A stretch of 64,000 nucleotides of DNA. Source: Globisporangium splendens. Its lineage: Eukaryota > Oomycota > Peronosporomycetes > Pythiales > Pythiaceae. The notes beneath the pieces were generated by a model that was not told the origin of the DNA, searched no databases, and saw only the letters and a list, made by a program, of their open reading frames with translations. Each line of letters begins with the position of its first letter. The first letter of the stretch is position 1. Position numbers and translations under genes: made by a program. This document shows positions 34,379-48,714 of the stretch, piece after piece. Location of the stretch: assembly GCA_006386115.1 (NCBI GenBank), contig VFIW01000083.1, forward strand, positions 124,001 to 188,000. The letters are read 5' to 3'.

Positions 34379-35166
34379 CGTCGAGAGGGAGAGTGCGGCG
34401 ACACGGCGCTTGTGCTTGCGTCTTGGGCGGCGGAATGGCGAGTGCGGACTTGTTGGAGCTTATCGGATGAGCGGCGGATCTTGAAGTGACCCTTCAGGGG
34501 ATCTTTTGAGTGTGGGTCACGGGTCGGGCTTGGTGGTGAACGGGTATGTGGGTTTTGAATGACCCGCTAACCCGCTTGGACAACAGGAGTGTTGGTGAGA
34601 AGTGGATCGTTTTAGCAAAATGTTTGTGTCGAGGTAGTGTGGTGCATTGTGGAGAGAACTACCAAGTAGTCAATGTCAGAGCGATGTGTTTAGGTACCTC
34701 TATTGTCTATTAGAGCCTCAAAAGTCCGTATTTCTTTTAAATGTATACACATATGTATTTAGGCATGTGAAGCGGGTGCAATTGTGAAACTAAACACCTC
34801 AGCGAAAGTTCTCACCAAAAATGTCATTTCTCCATTATTTGCCCTGCTCGTGTTGCATGGGATTTCTCGATAAGCTAGCTGCTCTTATGGGGGTCACCGA
34901 CGCTGTCGTAGTTTGCCTAATCATGGTGGCAGCTGCAGTCTTCCTCATATCTGTAGATTCCAAGCCTAATTAGGATCAGTGGTAAAATGTGTTGCCCTCC
35001 TCTATTTCAGCCCAACCACCTCAACTTCTTGAGAGATTCCTTAGCAAAGCACCCACTCAGTGAGGGGTGCCTGGACGACGAAACATGCCAGAGCCCATGT
35101 GAAGAACAGCAAAAAAGTTGTGGGTTTATACATTATACGAGATGAATCGATCCTCGTCGGTCGCAG
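34379..35166. other. Intergenic region without a supported gene
   Basis: Upstream of the broken surface-protein gene and downstream of the kinase gene. Moderately AT-rich; only short ORFs with no domain signal. No repeat or regulatory motif was recognised. Confidence 0.5.
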
Positions 35167-37234
<2,068 letters not shown>

Positions 37235-37858
37235 CGCCGAGAGTTGGACACACCGAACGCTGCTGCTGGATGGGCGGAATGCGGACTGCTGGTGGGGAGA
37301 AATGCTTCAGTGAGTGTGCTGACATCTGGCCTCAGACCTGAGCCAAGAAATAGATTCATTTTGTAACTGATGCAGCACGGTTGTCGCTATGTCGACAGAG
37401 GACTAAAGTCAACGTATGTGACGTGGCAGAATGGGAATGCTCTCATAACCGATGCAGTCAAGTGTTCTCTTCAAACGAGAACTCGAGGATCGCCGATTAT
37501 AAGAGCGACTGACACAGACTCAACAATCAAAGTGGCAAAAGGAGATACAAATGGGTGTTGAAAAACCATCGATCCAAAAAGTGGGTTTCAACCAGTTGTC
37601 ACATGCTTTTTGTCGTTTGCTTTTCTGTTCATTCACACACACATCTAAAATGCATCTTCGCCACGCACAACAGACGCACTGCACACCCAAGCAAGAGCAA
37701 TATAGGCGCGGCTCCATTTTCCAATAGATGGAGCAGCGTCTATATCGGCTTTTGCAAAGCTGCTATGCAGTGAGTCAGTGCACGCTTCCTCTCTGGCGGT
37801 TTTCTTCTTGTGTCCTGCTTTCTGTTTCATCGTTTTTGTTTTTCTGGCCACCCTGGAT
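37235..37858. other. Intergenic region between RdRP fusion and kinase
   Basis: Upstream of the kinase gene and downstream of the RdRP fusion gene, both transcribed leftward. No coding sequence with a recognisable domain was found. The kinase promoter presumably lies here. Confidence 0.5.
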
Positions 37859-40800
37859 TTATTCTCGATTGCTCGCGTCGCTGTCGTCGATCTCGTCGAC
37901 TGCAATGCTCCACTTCTCCGCTTGCTTATCCAGCGGTGCTAGCTGCGACTGCGATCGAAGAAAGTCGACAAACTCGACGCCTGTTGAAAGAAACTCGCGC
38001 GCAAACGCAGGATCGTGGCGGCGCTCAGCCGTCAGCGGTGGCATCGTGAACTCGGCCTCCAGCTTGTCTTTCACACCGAGAAAGCCCTCTTCCGGCGCCA
38101 AGCTAGGGGTCGTAAACTCGCGAATCCTCATCAGCGTAAGCTGGAGGCCTGTGTGTGGACACGCGTATGTATCTGCGCGGACATGCCGCACTGTCGGGAT
38201 GGCGCCAGACACCCCTGTCGCGATCATTTGATCGCTGAGACGAACGCGCGACTTCGTGTCATCCACAAACGCCAAGATGCCGCGTCCATCTGGAGCTTGA
38301 CGACAGTACGCAGCCAGCTTCTCATGCAGAGGGTGCGTGACGGGCACTTGCTCCGTTGTCGACACGTAGAATCGGACGTCTGGGGTCGAGTCCATGGTTT
38401 CTGCCACCTCATCCAACTCCTGACGCATCTTCAATGTCGCACTGAACCACCGCGAGGCTCGAGTCTTGAGTTTCACGAACTGCAAGTCCGACGTCAACTT
38501 GATGATGTAGTCGACCAAGTCGTACACGATGGATGCGCTGTACGTCTCGGAACTGTTCAGAAGCTCCATGCGCTTGTTCGACATAGCGTAGTCTGGGACT
38601 TTGACGCCGTGTTCTTTCTCCAACCGTGTATAAAACGAATGAGTCACGCCTTTATCTTTCTTGGCTGCCAAACTTGCCTTTTCAAGTGCAACGACGCGCT
38701 TTTTCGGGGGTAGAGTTATCTTGACATCGTCATCCGCCTTCTCACCTGAGTCAGCCTCGAAGTCGAAAAAGTCGCCTCCACCACCTCCACTGCCACCTCC
38801 ACCACCACCAGCACCATCACCTCCAGCGCCTGCTTTTTCTGCTTGCCGCGCTTCTTCCTCTGCTTCTTCTTTGCGCTCTTTCTGCTTGACAACGAGAACA
38901 GACTCGTACAATTCACGCGCGCTTCGTCCTCGCTCAAACTCCTCTTCCAACTTCTTGATCGACGCGAGTGCAATCGTTTCGTCGTGGAACGACCGCGGCA
39001 AATTGATCAAATAGTGATGCCCGAAACGAATAAACGCGTCCGCTTTCGGCTTTTGCTGACCATTCCCGCTGTGAATCTTCTCGAAACGAGAGAATTTGAT
39101 CATCTGCTGAATGAACCGGGCGCTGAAGCACGCGGATGCGTGGTTGTACCACTCCTGACCGTTCATAAAACACACCAGATGCGCTTGATGCAGTGGCATA
39201 TGATCGTGGAGGGTGTGACGTTCGCCGAGATATACTTGGAAGCCAATTTGGTCTTCTTGGGAAACAGCTCCTTCGAAGAGCACTAAACTCGAGCCTTCGC
39301 GGTGGAACGATTGGATTGACCGTTTGAGCGTCGGCGCGCCGAGCTCTTGCTCGATTCGCTGAAGCTTTTCCTCGATGCGCTGCACCGAGTCGCCATCGCC
39401 ATATATCTCTGCAACGTACAGGTCTGGTCGAAACGAGTTCGGGTGGCGCACAAACACCAGCGTCGTGTCTTTCGATGCTTTTGATTCGATCAGGATCTTC
39501 CGAGCGAAGAAATCCTTCGACTCACACACACGCTTGCTCAATGCGCGACTGAGCGTCACTTTGCTCGTCTGGTCTCTTTGTTGCGTCAGTAAGCAGTGGA
39601 TATCCCCGCGAGAAACGAGCAGCAGATGCACTGCGACGTGGCATTCTTGCTGAAAAGCTGGAACGCTTGCCTCGGACAACTGCGTGTTGTTCGCCTCGTC
39701 AAAAGGATCTTCGAAGCCAAACTCGCTCAACGGCGTGGAAAGGTTGGCGTAGTAGCTCAAGAACGATAATAGCACGTGGGCAGCCGACGCGCTCGAGTCT
39801 GGAGTACCCGTCACCAGTTTCTTCAAGTGCTCGGTCCAAAATGAAATCTCGGCATCAATCGTGTTTTGCTCTAAAATGGGTTCGATCGCCATCTTGCGCC
39901 AGTCAATTTTCTCCACAAAGTTGTTGGTCAAGCAAAACCGCAGGAACAACCACATGAAACCCGTCGGTGAGAACAAATTCTGCCCACCGCCCGACCGACG
40001 GCGGATGACACCCGCGCATTTCCCCCATCGCACGAGGAAATACACGCACGGCCAAAAGAATGGGTACTTTTCCATGTATGTGCGAAAGAGTCTTGTCTTC
40101 AATGGACCATTGCTTGACTGGCAGAGCTCGACAAACCATTGATCGTACGAGAACGAAAGAAGCGGGACGCGAACCTTCTCCTTGCGCTCCAACTGACTGG
40201 CTGACTTCGACTTTTCGAGAAATTTGGCAACGTGCTTCAGCTCGCTGCACTTTTCCTTCGAGTAAATCATGACATCAAGATCAGATTGCTTTTCAAACGT
40301 GAGAAGAGCCGAAGAGCCAAATAAAACCAATTCGTACGGACGAGACTTGAAATGAGCTGCTAGAGAGGAGTGCAGCGCGCTCAACGCAACCTGGCGATCA
40401 AAGAGATCCGAAAGAAACTCATCCATTTTCTCCTGGATTTCAGCCAACAGGCTAGTTTGCAGCCCTGGGATAATCTCTTTGCGAGTTTGCACGTGGATAG
40501 GCTTCCACAATTTCTGTCGGTATGCGCGTGTGCGTGACGCTTTATTCGCGATCAAGATGTCAATCATAACCCACGGAAAACTCAAACATCGAGTCTCCGT
40601 GTCAGGATCATTGTACGCGACACAATGCCATGCTGCTGCGACTTGTCCCATTCTTGACGGCTGCAGCACTCCGAACTTGGAGGCAAATTCGTTTCGAAAG
40701 GATTGCTGCAGGTCGTAGAAAGCGTCTCTGCACTGGTCTCCGAACCGAAAGTACTCGGCTTTGTTCAGGCTCTCGGGCTCAACGATCATGCCAGTAGCGA

Positions 40801-43800
40801 GCTCGGCTTCGGACTTTGCACCTGACGACAACAGCAACGCTGACACTTGATGCTTGTACTGTCGGTACATGGCACTCGCTATTTCAAGGTGATCTCTGTA
40901 CCCGTCGACGAGCAAGTCACTGTCCACCTCTGCACCTACTCCACCGATTCTGGCAATTGTGGCTTCCATAATGGCATCGCATCGCCGATACATCTGGCCC
41001 AAGATCTTCTTTGACGGATAGCTCCCTTTTTCGCTATTCCTCATGAAGTCGGGATAAATCTTCGGCGCCAAGCTTCTGACGCGCTCTATATCTTCGTCGG
41101 CATGATTGTGATCGACTTGGCTCGAGCAGATGCGAGCAAGTTCCAAAGCACCTTCGTCGAAGATTCCCTTATCCGAATAGTCACAAACTGCTAGGTGCGC
41201 GTTGGACGCTATACCCAGGATATCGAATTGAATCGACTTGAGATAAAAATCAATCAGACTTTGATCGTCAACGCCTTCAGTTGTGTCAGCCGCCATTGCG
41301 CTTTGGAACTCCATCGGCGCCTCGACGTTCTCCCTCTTCGGGATGAGCCGTTCGTCCCAAATCACTGTGAAGACATCGCCATCCAGATCGCCCCCAGTAC
41401 ACTCGTCTGGATGTGGCCGTGGGCCGTCGCATGGGAACACAATGCAATCTTTGAGGGAGCGGAGCTGCGCAGGGACGTCAGAGCGACAACGGACAATTCG
41501 GATATCGCCGGGGTGGTGACACGGGCTTCGATGAATCACGACATCAGTTTGATCCAAGATGATTGCATGATATTCATCGCTCTCCTCGTCCTTCTCAGTG
41601 TATTGGACAAACACCTCGCCATACTTCAGTGTGCTCGTGAAATCCGCCACTCCCATCAGCGTTCGTCCTTTCGTAATCGGTATGCGAGCCCGGAGAACTG
41701 TGTTGGTGAGTTTGTATCTGTAGATCGCATTCACAATTGACGCCAAAAATCCATCCGAGAACAGCGGCACGCCGAGTTGCTCCAAGAGAATCTGAATCGA
41801 CCAGCTGATCTGCGCCGGCAGCACACCTTTGAGGACAAAATATGCTTCTGCATCCGACGCAATCATTGAGCTCAGCTCTTCCAAATACTCGTCCTGCATC
41901 GCCAAGAAGATGTCATCTTGGATTCCCAAACCGCTCAAAATCTGGATGCTTTGACGAGTCAAATAGGCGATCGAACGACCAGCACACGCCACAACTTCGA
42001 GCACTCTGTGCTGAGAGCGGAACTTCACCATACTCTTCCGAAGCACAATGCCATCTCCTACGTCTTCCAAGGCATTGGAGACATTCGACACGACAACGAC
42101 GCCTTTCGCGCCGCCCAAACGGATTTGAAACGCGGACGGAACAGACCGGAGATTCAGCGCGGCAGCAATCTTAGCAGCCCCATGCTTGGTTATTTCACCG
42201 CAGCCGTCTGTAAAGACAAATCCGCCATACTCGAAGTCAGAGACCGGATTTTCTACGACTTGTTGCTCCACATGAAAAGCTGGCTTCGTAGACGAGAACG
42301 CCTGACTCAACCGCTTCAGGTACTTTGCAGGAGAATGAATGGCACTGAGATCACCAACCCAAGACCGGACCACGTCAGGGTCCAACGATGTGAACACACA
42401 GCTGCTGTTTCGCATTTGGCTCAACGAGCTGCCCAAAAACTGAAAGAGACATGGACCATCGACCACATTGTCCACGGATACACCCTTCGCCATCACACTT
42501 CGCAACTGTTTCACGATTTCCACGTTTGAATACTCCAACCGATCGAGATTCTCGTCGCGAAAGTACACGTACATGAAGTTTCGAGCACCAAAGTGACGAA
42601 ACACGCGGTTGTTTGGGGCGCTTTCAGGCGGACGGAACAACACTCGGGTCGGTGTGACGATAACCTTGAACACAACGTCCTCCCTCTTTGAACTCAGCTC
42701 TTTCAGTGTAGTCCACTCGTCGCTAACGTACTGACGAAACAGATCAACCATGTACCCGCTTTTGAGAGATGGTTGAAACGCAAGCAGCACCTTTTCTTGA
42801 ACACCGTGATCGAGCCCCGACAAGATCTTGTAAAAATCGGGATCCAAAGCCCCATTTGTAAAGTAGCTGACTCGCGACTGGAAGCAATGGTACGCGTACG
42901 CGACGTCAAATGTGAATTGTAAACGTGGCTGAACTTGAGATGTATCGTTGCTGAATGTGTCGCGTTCTACGACCGATACGAGCGAGTCTCTCACTTCGAT
43001 CCCCAACTTCGTCAGCAAGAGCCGCATTTGCCAGGCTTCAATTCCAGCTGATGAAACGCATCCAACTTTCGCGTGAAACACGAGAGATTTGTACTGGCAG
43101 TTGGTGTGGATCCGAGCACCGCTCCGGTAGAAGTGAGGTGGTACCTGCAGGGATACAAACAGAGAGACCACGCCATTTGACGACGCGGCGTCAAACCACA
43201 CAAACTGGTCACTCAGCTGTCGGAGGTCCAGCCGAATGGCCATCTTGTCAGCAACTTCGAGCATGATACTTGCGCCATGGAACGATATGGATCCATTTTC
43301 GCCATCTGAGGTGTCGATTTGTTCGGCAATCACAAACTCATCGGACGCATTCCAGTACCCTCTGTTCAACTCAAGCAGCCGAAGTTTCAAACCTTGGTCT
43401 GCTTTGTCAAACAAGTCCTTTAGTTGAGGATCCACTTCAGTGTTCTCAAACTTCATCCACAAACGACCGCCTCCATGTCCGTCTTGGAAATCCAACGATC
43501 TGCAGAGCTTGTGATACGACTGGACGATGCTGTCTTTCGGCAAAGGCTCGAGCGTGCACAAACCCAGACTCGATTCAACCAACCGCACAGCAGCGTGTTC
43601 GTCCAACGCCGCCAAGATGGCGTCCCAAAAGGCATCGTCGTGGTCAGACAACATAGAGCCGAGAATGATACTGTACATGTTCTCCGGCGTATCAATGGGC
43701 GAAAGATGCACGTCGGAAAGTGCTGCTTTCATTTCGGATGATGCAGCAGGTAGTCTAGGTACCAACACAGGCACCTCTCGATCCAGGAATCTTTGTGCGG

Positions 43801-46206
43801 CCGACTTTGATGGTAAACTTGACGCAACCCGTTGCGCAACAGCAAACAGCCTCCCTTCAGTATCGACGATTTTTTGCTGCCGTTCAACTCCCCCGGGCGA
43901 GCAAAACACGATAAATCTGCTGTTGTCTCGTCGTGCTCTCCCACGGCTCTGAATCAGACTGGTCATCCCCTTAATCCCGTCGAATTGGATGACCAGCGAA
44001 CACTCCGGTACATCTAAGCCCTCCTCCAGCACGTTTGTCGCGACCAGCAGACGGATCCAGCCTTGTCTGAACCGATTCAGCGTTGGCTTTTGCTCTTCTT
44101 CCCACGACATGCCTTCGTACGAGTTGTGTCCAATGAAGCGAGTCGGATTCAAACGCTTGAGCTCAGGCACCTTCTCCATGGCCTTGGCGAGTTCAATGGC
44201 AGTCTTGCGACGGCGCACAAACACGATAGCTCGAGACTCGTGCGTGAAATTCGCTTCTTTGATGCACTCGGCTACACGAAGAACGCGAGATGACACGTGC
44301 TCCGTCTCAGGAATCGCACCTTTTGAGTACTTGCTGTCAAATCCCACGACCGTCGAAAGCAAATGCGCCTTGTAGTCAGAAAAGATGAGCGCGTATTCCT
44401 TCTTGGCAGCAGGAGACGAGGCGAAATTCATGTTCTTGAAACGAGAATGCAGTGCTCTTGCAACGTGAGCGGCTCCATGGATCGCCAGATCAAAGAACGA
44501 GCTCACAATAGCGCGAGCATGTCTTAGCAACAGCACCGCGTCGGTAACTTTCAGGTCGCTTCTGAAGCCCTGCTCTCGCTCCTGCAGAAGCCGCAACCGC
44601 GCCAAAAGCTGGGTGAGCTCCATGTCATCCATATCAAAGTTGGTTCCGACAAATGCCACTTCATCACCGAGCGCCTCGGCAACGCGAACCAGTAGTGCCT
44701 CAACGTATTTTTTGAGCTGGATTCGTAGCGTCAGTTCTGCTGGAGACGGCTCCACGACGACCCATTGTGCCTCCTTTGTAGATAAAATCGACTGGAGGTC
44801 CTCAGCTCGAATCGTTGGGGTATTTGCTTGTGCACCAAAGCACTCAACGAGTCGATTCAGAGTCTTTTGGCCAGATTCAATGTGTTTCGCTTCGCCAAAG
44901 GGTGATGCCGTCAGCGCCAAGATCCGAGGTCGCGACTCGCCTGGCGTCGCGGCAATCTTCTGCAAAATGGAGCGGTATGGATGATCTCCAGTCGCATGGT
45001 GTGCTTCATCAAACACCATGACGCAGAAGTCGGACACGGCGACGATATGATTGAACAGGAGATTCGCAAAATACATGGGCGTCACCACGAGTGCGTTGAG
45101 GCTCGGGTCTTCCACCAGCCGTCTGCGTTTCGACGCGAACTTCGCAGTGTGTTGACCTGATAGCTCCAACACGTTCAACTCGGACTCGCGGCGGATATAC
45201 GCTGCCTGCTGCGTCACTAGTGGCCCGGTCGGAACGAAAAAGACCGCGAGCAGCCCTGGGTTTAACCGAACCATGTCGTCAATCACTTTGACCGCCACCA
45301 AGGTCTTCCCGGCACCTACATACAACACGAACACGTCACGCATGTACATCTACAGAAACACACAGCCACGCGTAGTTGCAAGGTACCTGTAGGGAGATAA
45401 ACAATGGTGTTTTCAAACAGCGCTGACAACGCGAGCTCGACTTGATAAAGCCTCAATGCTGTGAGCTTCCCGGACGGCGTGAATGAGTACCAAACAGACT
45501 CTTCCGTCGGCATGACGACACCGGATCGAGTTCTCGACTGCGCGCGTTGGCGCTTCGACTCGAACAGCGGCGGTGACGACGACGACCCACTTGTTCCCTG
45601 CACGCGGCTACCACATGCGTCGCTATTGCCGTTCGTTTCCAGAAAGATCGCCTGTGGTAGCGCATTCTCCAACGTCACCGGTAGGTTGAGGCTGTTCAAA
45701 GCGCTCAGCACCACGCCCCATTTGCGGATCGCGCTCCCGTGATGCGCGCCAAGAGGCTCCCCTGACTCCAACACGATTTCGCAGCTCTTCGAGTCGAGCA
45801 GGAACTCGCGCTCCGGTCGTTCATCGAGCACGCATTCACCCGCAAATTTGATCTGACAGCCGCTACAGAGCAGTTCAAAGGGAACTCGTCCGCGCTTCTT
45901 TGCCTTCGCTGTGCGTATTTTCGTAAACCGCAGCGAAGGCGTCACGTGCGCATGCGTGTCGAGGCTCCACGTAGTCTTTCGATTATAGCCAACGCCATCG
46001 CCTGCAGCCTGTAGCCGCGCGTACTCGTCGTCAAAGAGATGCTTGCGCAGCGCCAGGTGGTTGCTGCTCTCGTTCTCGCGGATGAAGTGCACCTGGTCGC
46101 CGCGCGCGAGCAGCTCCTTGCAGCGTCGACAGCGGATGCGCCATGGAAACGCTGGAGGCGGCGGTGGTGGTGGCAGCGGCCGAGAAGTCGCCGCGACAGA
46201 GACCAT
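37859..46206 (-). CDS. Zinc domain - Dicer-type helicase - RNA-dependent RNA polymerase - nucleotidyltransferase fusion
   Basis: Two exons, 45387-46206 and 37859-45315, joined by a 71-base GTACCT intron inside the Walker A motif (PTGAGKT), give 2758 residues. Residues 20-130: Cys-x2-Cys pairs at 26/29 and 114/117, like a RIG-I C-terminal zinc domain. Residues 240-760: SF2 helicase of the Dicer/RIG-I group (GAGKT 274-278, DEAH 376-379, [15 protein letters not shown] near 730). Residues 1000-1700: cellular RdRP with the catalytic loop DLDGD at 1583-1587. Residues 1920-2080: Pol-beta-type nucleotidyltransferase like Cid1/Cid12, with G1940-S1941, D1952, D1954 and probable third carboxylate E2003. 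A Gly-rich linker and an unassigned C-terminus follow. There is no PAZ or RNase III domain, so it is not a Dicer. Probable role: making and tailing dsRNA in RNA silencing. Confidence 0.92.
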
Positions 46207-46581
46207 CGTCTCCCTGCGCTCTGTTCTCTTTTCAAACTGGTTGTTCGTGTGGCTTGAAGTGAGTGAGGGCTTCTATTCGGGTCGGAAGCATAGAGATTGC
46301 TCAAAAAAAAAAGTGGGCATGATTTTGCATTCTTTGTATTAAATCTGGACTCATTCTGGAAATAAAAACGTGGGTGCACTCAGCAATGTTGACATGAAGC
46401 AAATGCAATCGATGTTTCTGTTTGCGCTACTTTGGAATGGACATATAGGTTTACTGCCAAAAGTATGCTTGAACTCTACACTCACGCAAATCTCACCACT
46501 CATTTCTCCTCATCTCGTCAACTCCCGAGCGTCCATTGAAATGGAAAGGGGAACCAGCTGCTCAAAGACCTCAGGCTCCAC
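46207..46581. other. Intergenic region between CBS gene and RdRP fusion gene
   Basis: Holds the probable promoter of the RdRP fusion gene (leftward) and the 3' end of the CBS gene, also leftward. AT-rich near 46300-46360. No gene or repeat recognised. Confidence 0.5.
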
Positions 46582-47796
46582 TTACCTGTTGCCGGTCGTC
46601 ATGGTGCGCTTGCGCGCAGCGATCAGCTCCTCCACAGATGAGACCTCGGGAAAGTCTGACGGCTCACTGAACGTCGCGTTTTCCTCGACGGCCTCGCTCA
46701 GGAACTCACCTTGGGCCTGAGCGTACTTGTCTTCTTCCTTCCACAACTTCTGCTCGGTCGCAATGTTCATCTCCACCATCTCCCGCGACGCGTGGGTCTG
46801 CGTGTACAGCTGATCTTCCGTCGGCGTGAACTCCGGGAACGTCGACGCCTCTGAGAACGATTCCGCTGCGCTTTCGTCGAGATTGGTGTCCAAGTGGAAC
46901 CGCTCGGCGGCCGCCGTGTCGAACATCGACGCGCGGTGCAATAGCTCATCGGTGCGCGCTGAACCATGCTTCTCTAGGTCGTGCTTGAGCTCTTCATAGA
47001 GCTTGTGGAGCTGCTCCGGCGATGCCGTCGATACATCATCTTCGTGCTGTCCGCTGCCGGCGTGCACCATGTTTTCCGGGAAATGCGACGGCTGCGAGTG
47101 TGTTGCCGCCATCTTTGTGTTGTGGCTGTACTGAGCCTGCGCGTCGTCTTGACGAGCGCCACGCGCCAGCATCTCCTTGGTCAAGTCCATCATGGACACC
47201 GTGCCGACGACGCGGCCGTCACCCTTCACGACAGGGATCGCGCTCAATCTCTGTGTACACACATTGTGGCAAGTGTTCGTCAGCCTAGCGTTGTAAAGCC
47301 TTGAGGCTGCAGAGTGCGCAGCCAAACTTACCCGCTTGATCATGACTTGGAGACACCCTTCGACGGTGTCTTCTGGGTGCGCGACAACCAGCTTCGAGTG
47401 CATAGTCGCCACGTCCGCGACCTTGGACGAGCTCACGCCCATTTGGCTCCCATTGAGCACTTTGTCAAAGTAATCATGCTCGGTAAACATTCCAACGACC
47501 TGGTCCACAACGAGTCAGCGTTAGCCACAACGCATGCCATCATGGAATAGGCAAACACATCTTTCAGACAGCACCTTGTCGTCCTTAAGCACGGGGATCG
47601 CGTCGATGTGGTGCTTGACCATCAACTGCGCTGCGCGCTCCGCAGGCATGAGGTGGTCCACTGTCATGGTTTTCTCAGGAGATGAACCGAGCAGCGCAGC
47701 TACCGTGGTCTGGCCACCTTGGAGCGCGCGGGTCGTGGAAATCCATTGCACCGTCGAAGGCAAGAAGCGAGTTGCTTGGATCGCGCGCGACAGCAT
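46582..47796 (-). CDS. Mitochondrial-type CBS-domain protein with repeated FPE motif tail
   Basis: Three exons, 47575-47796, 47332-47499 and 46582-47250, give 352 residues. The first 25 residues (MLSRAIQATRFLPSTVQWIS) are Arg-rich, without acids, and amphipathic, as in a mitochondrial presequence. A pair of CBS motifs follows: TVDHLMPAERAAQLMVKHHI / IPVLKDDKVVGMFTEHDYFD, and a second half ending SAIPVVKGDGRVVGTVSMMD. CBS pairs bind adenosine nucleotides and regulate partner proteins, as in plant CBSX3. The C-terminal 150 residues are acidic and carry three related motifs: QPSHFPE, EASTFPE and EPSDFPE. Introns begin GTGCTG and GTAAGT; the first donor is weak but gives a perfect join. Confidence 0.83.
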
Positions 47797-48714
47797 GATG
47801 TCGTTGGGATTTTTGTCTGCTGGTGGGTGGAGCAGAAGACTGAAGTTGGTTGATTAGTTGTTGTTGGCTTGGTGGAATGGGTGCAAATTGAGCAATGCAC
47901 ACTTGAAGAGCTCTCGCATCCACGATCTTCGAATTGAATGTGACAGCAGCACATCTAGCATTCGTTCGTTCTTCATGTCTTCAACAACGCGTCGCCACTT
48001 CTTTAAGCTGTGGCGCATGCGATTGGCTGCTTGTTAAAATGGCGACCGTCCATTCCCACATTTGCATTTCTTTTAAAAAGGCAAGTGCATCTGCGGGAAC
48101 AAAGAGGACCCTTCCTTTGTCTCTGTGAGCACGGGATACCCACTTTTGGCTTCTAGAACTCATGGCGCCGTGCACTCATGGAGCATTCTGTCTGTTTCTT
48201 CAACAACAACCTGCATCCCTATGCAGCTCTTACCTCTAGCGCTCCATTACGATCTGCTGGTGCCATTGAGGGCTCTTTGGAACGCACGAGGCTTTTGTTT
48301 GTTTTCGACTTTCTTCTTCTTTGAATGCAACGTGCGACGAGTCGCTAGGGGCGAAATGGCGGGCGTGTCAATCAGACAAGGAGCGGCTGCCGCTGACCGA
48401 TGCAAGTGCGAGCGACGCCGAGGCGATAGAACTAGGCATAGAGAGCGGCTACAGTGAGTTTGCATGCGTATATTTCGTTCGACTCCGACTCGCCGATCCA
48501 CCGTCGATGCACGAAGAGGACGCTAAAACATAGTACAGCAAGAGTCAGCAAAACCACGCACACAAACGCTGATAAAGTGGTGTACCTCGTGCTGCCCTTA
48601 TCTCTTTTTTTTTCTTTTTCTGTCTTTGTCTTATAATGGGGTCTATCTGCAGCAGCAACAGGATCACATGCAGGTGCTATATCCAGGAAAAGACATCAGA
48701 TCAACACGCTCGCT
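47797..48714. other. Intergenic region without a supported gene
   Basis: Lies upstream of the CBS-domain gene and downstream of EMC1 (both leftward). Only short ORFs. A T-rich run is present near 48605-48620, but no element is identified. Confidence 0.5.

Noticed and set aside
37859..45315. The helicase-RdRP gene as a Dicer
   Set aside because: No PAZ or paired RNase III signatures could be found; the DLDGD loop marks an RNA polymerase.
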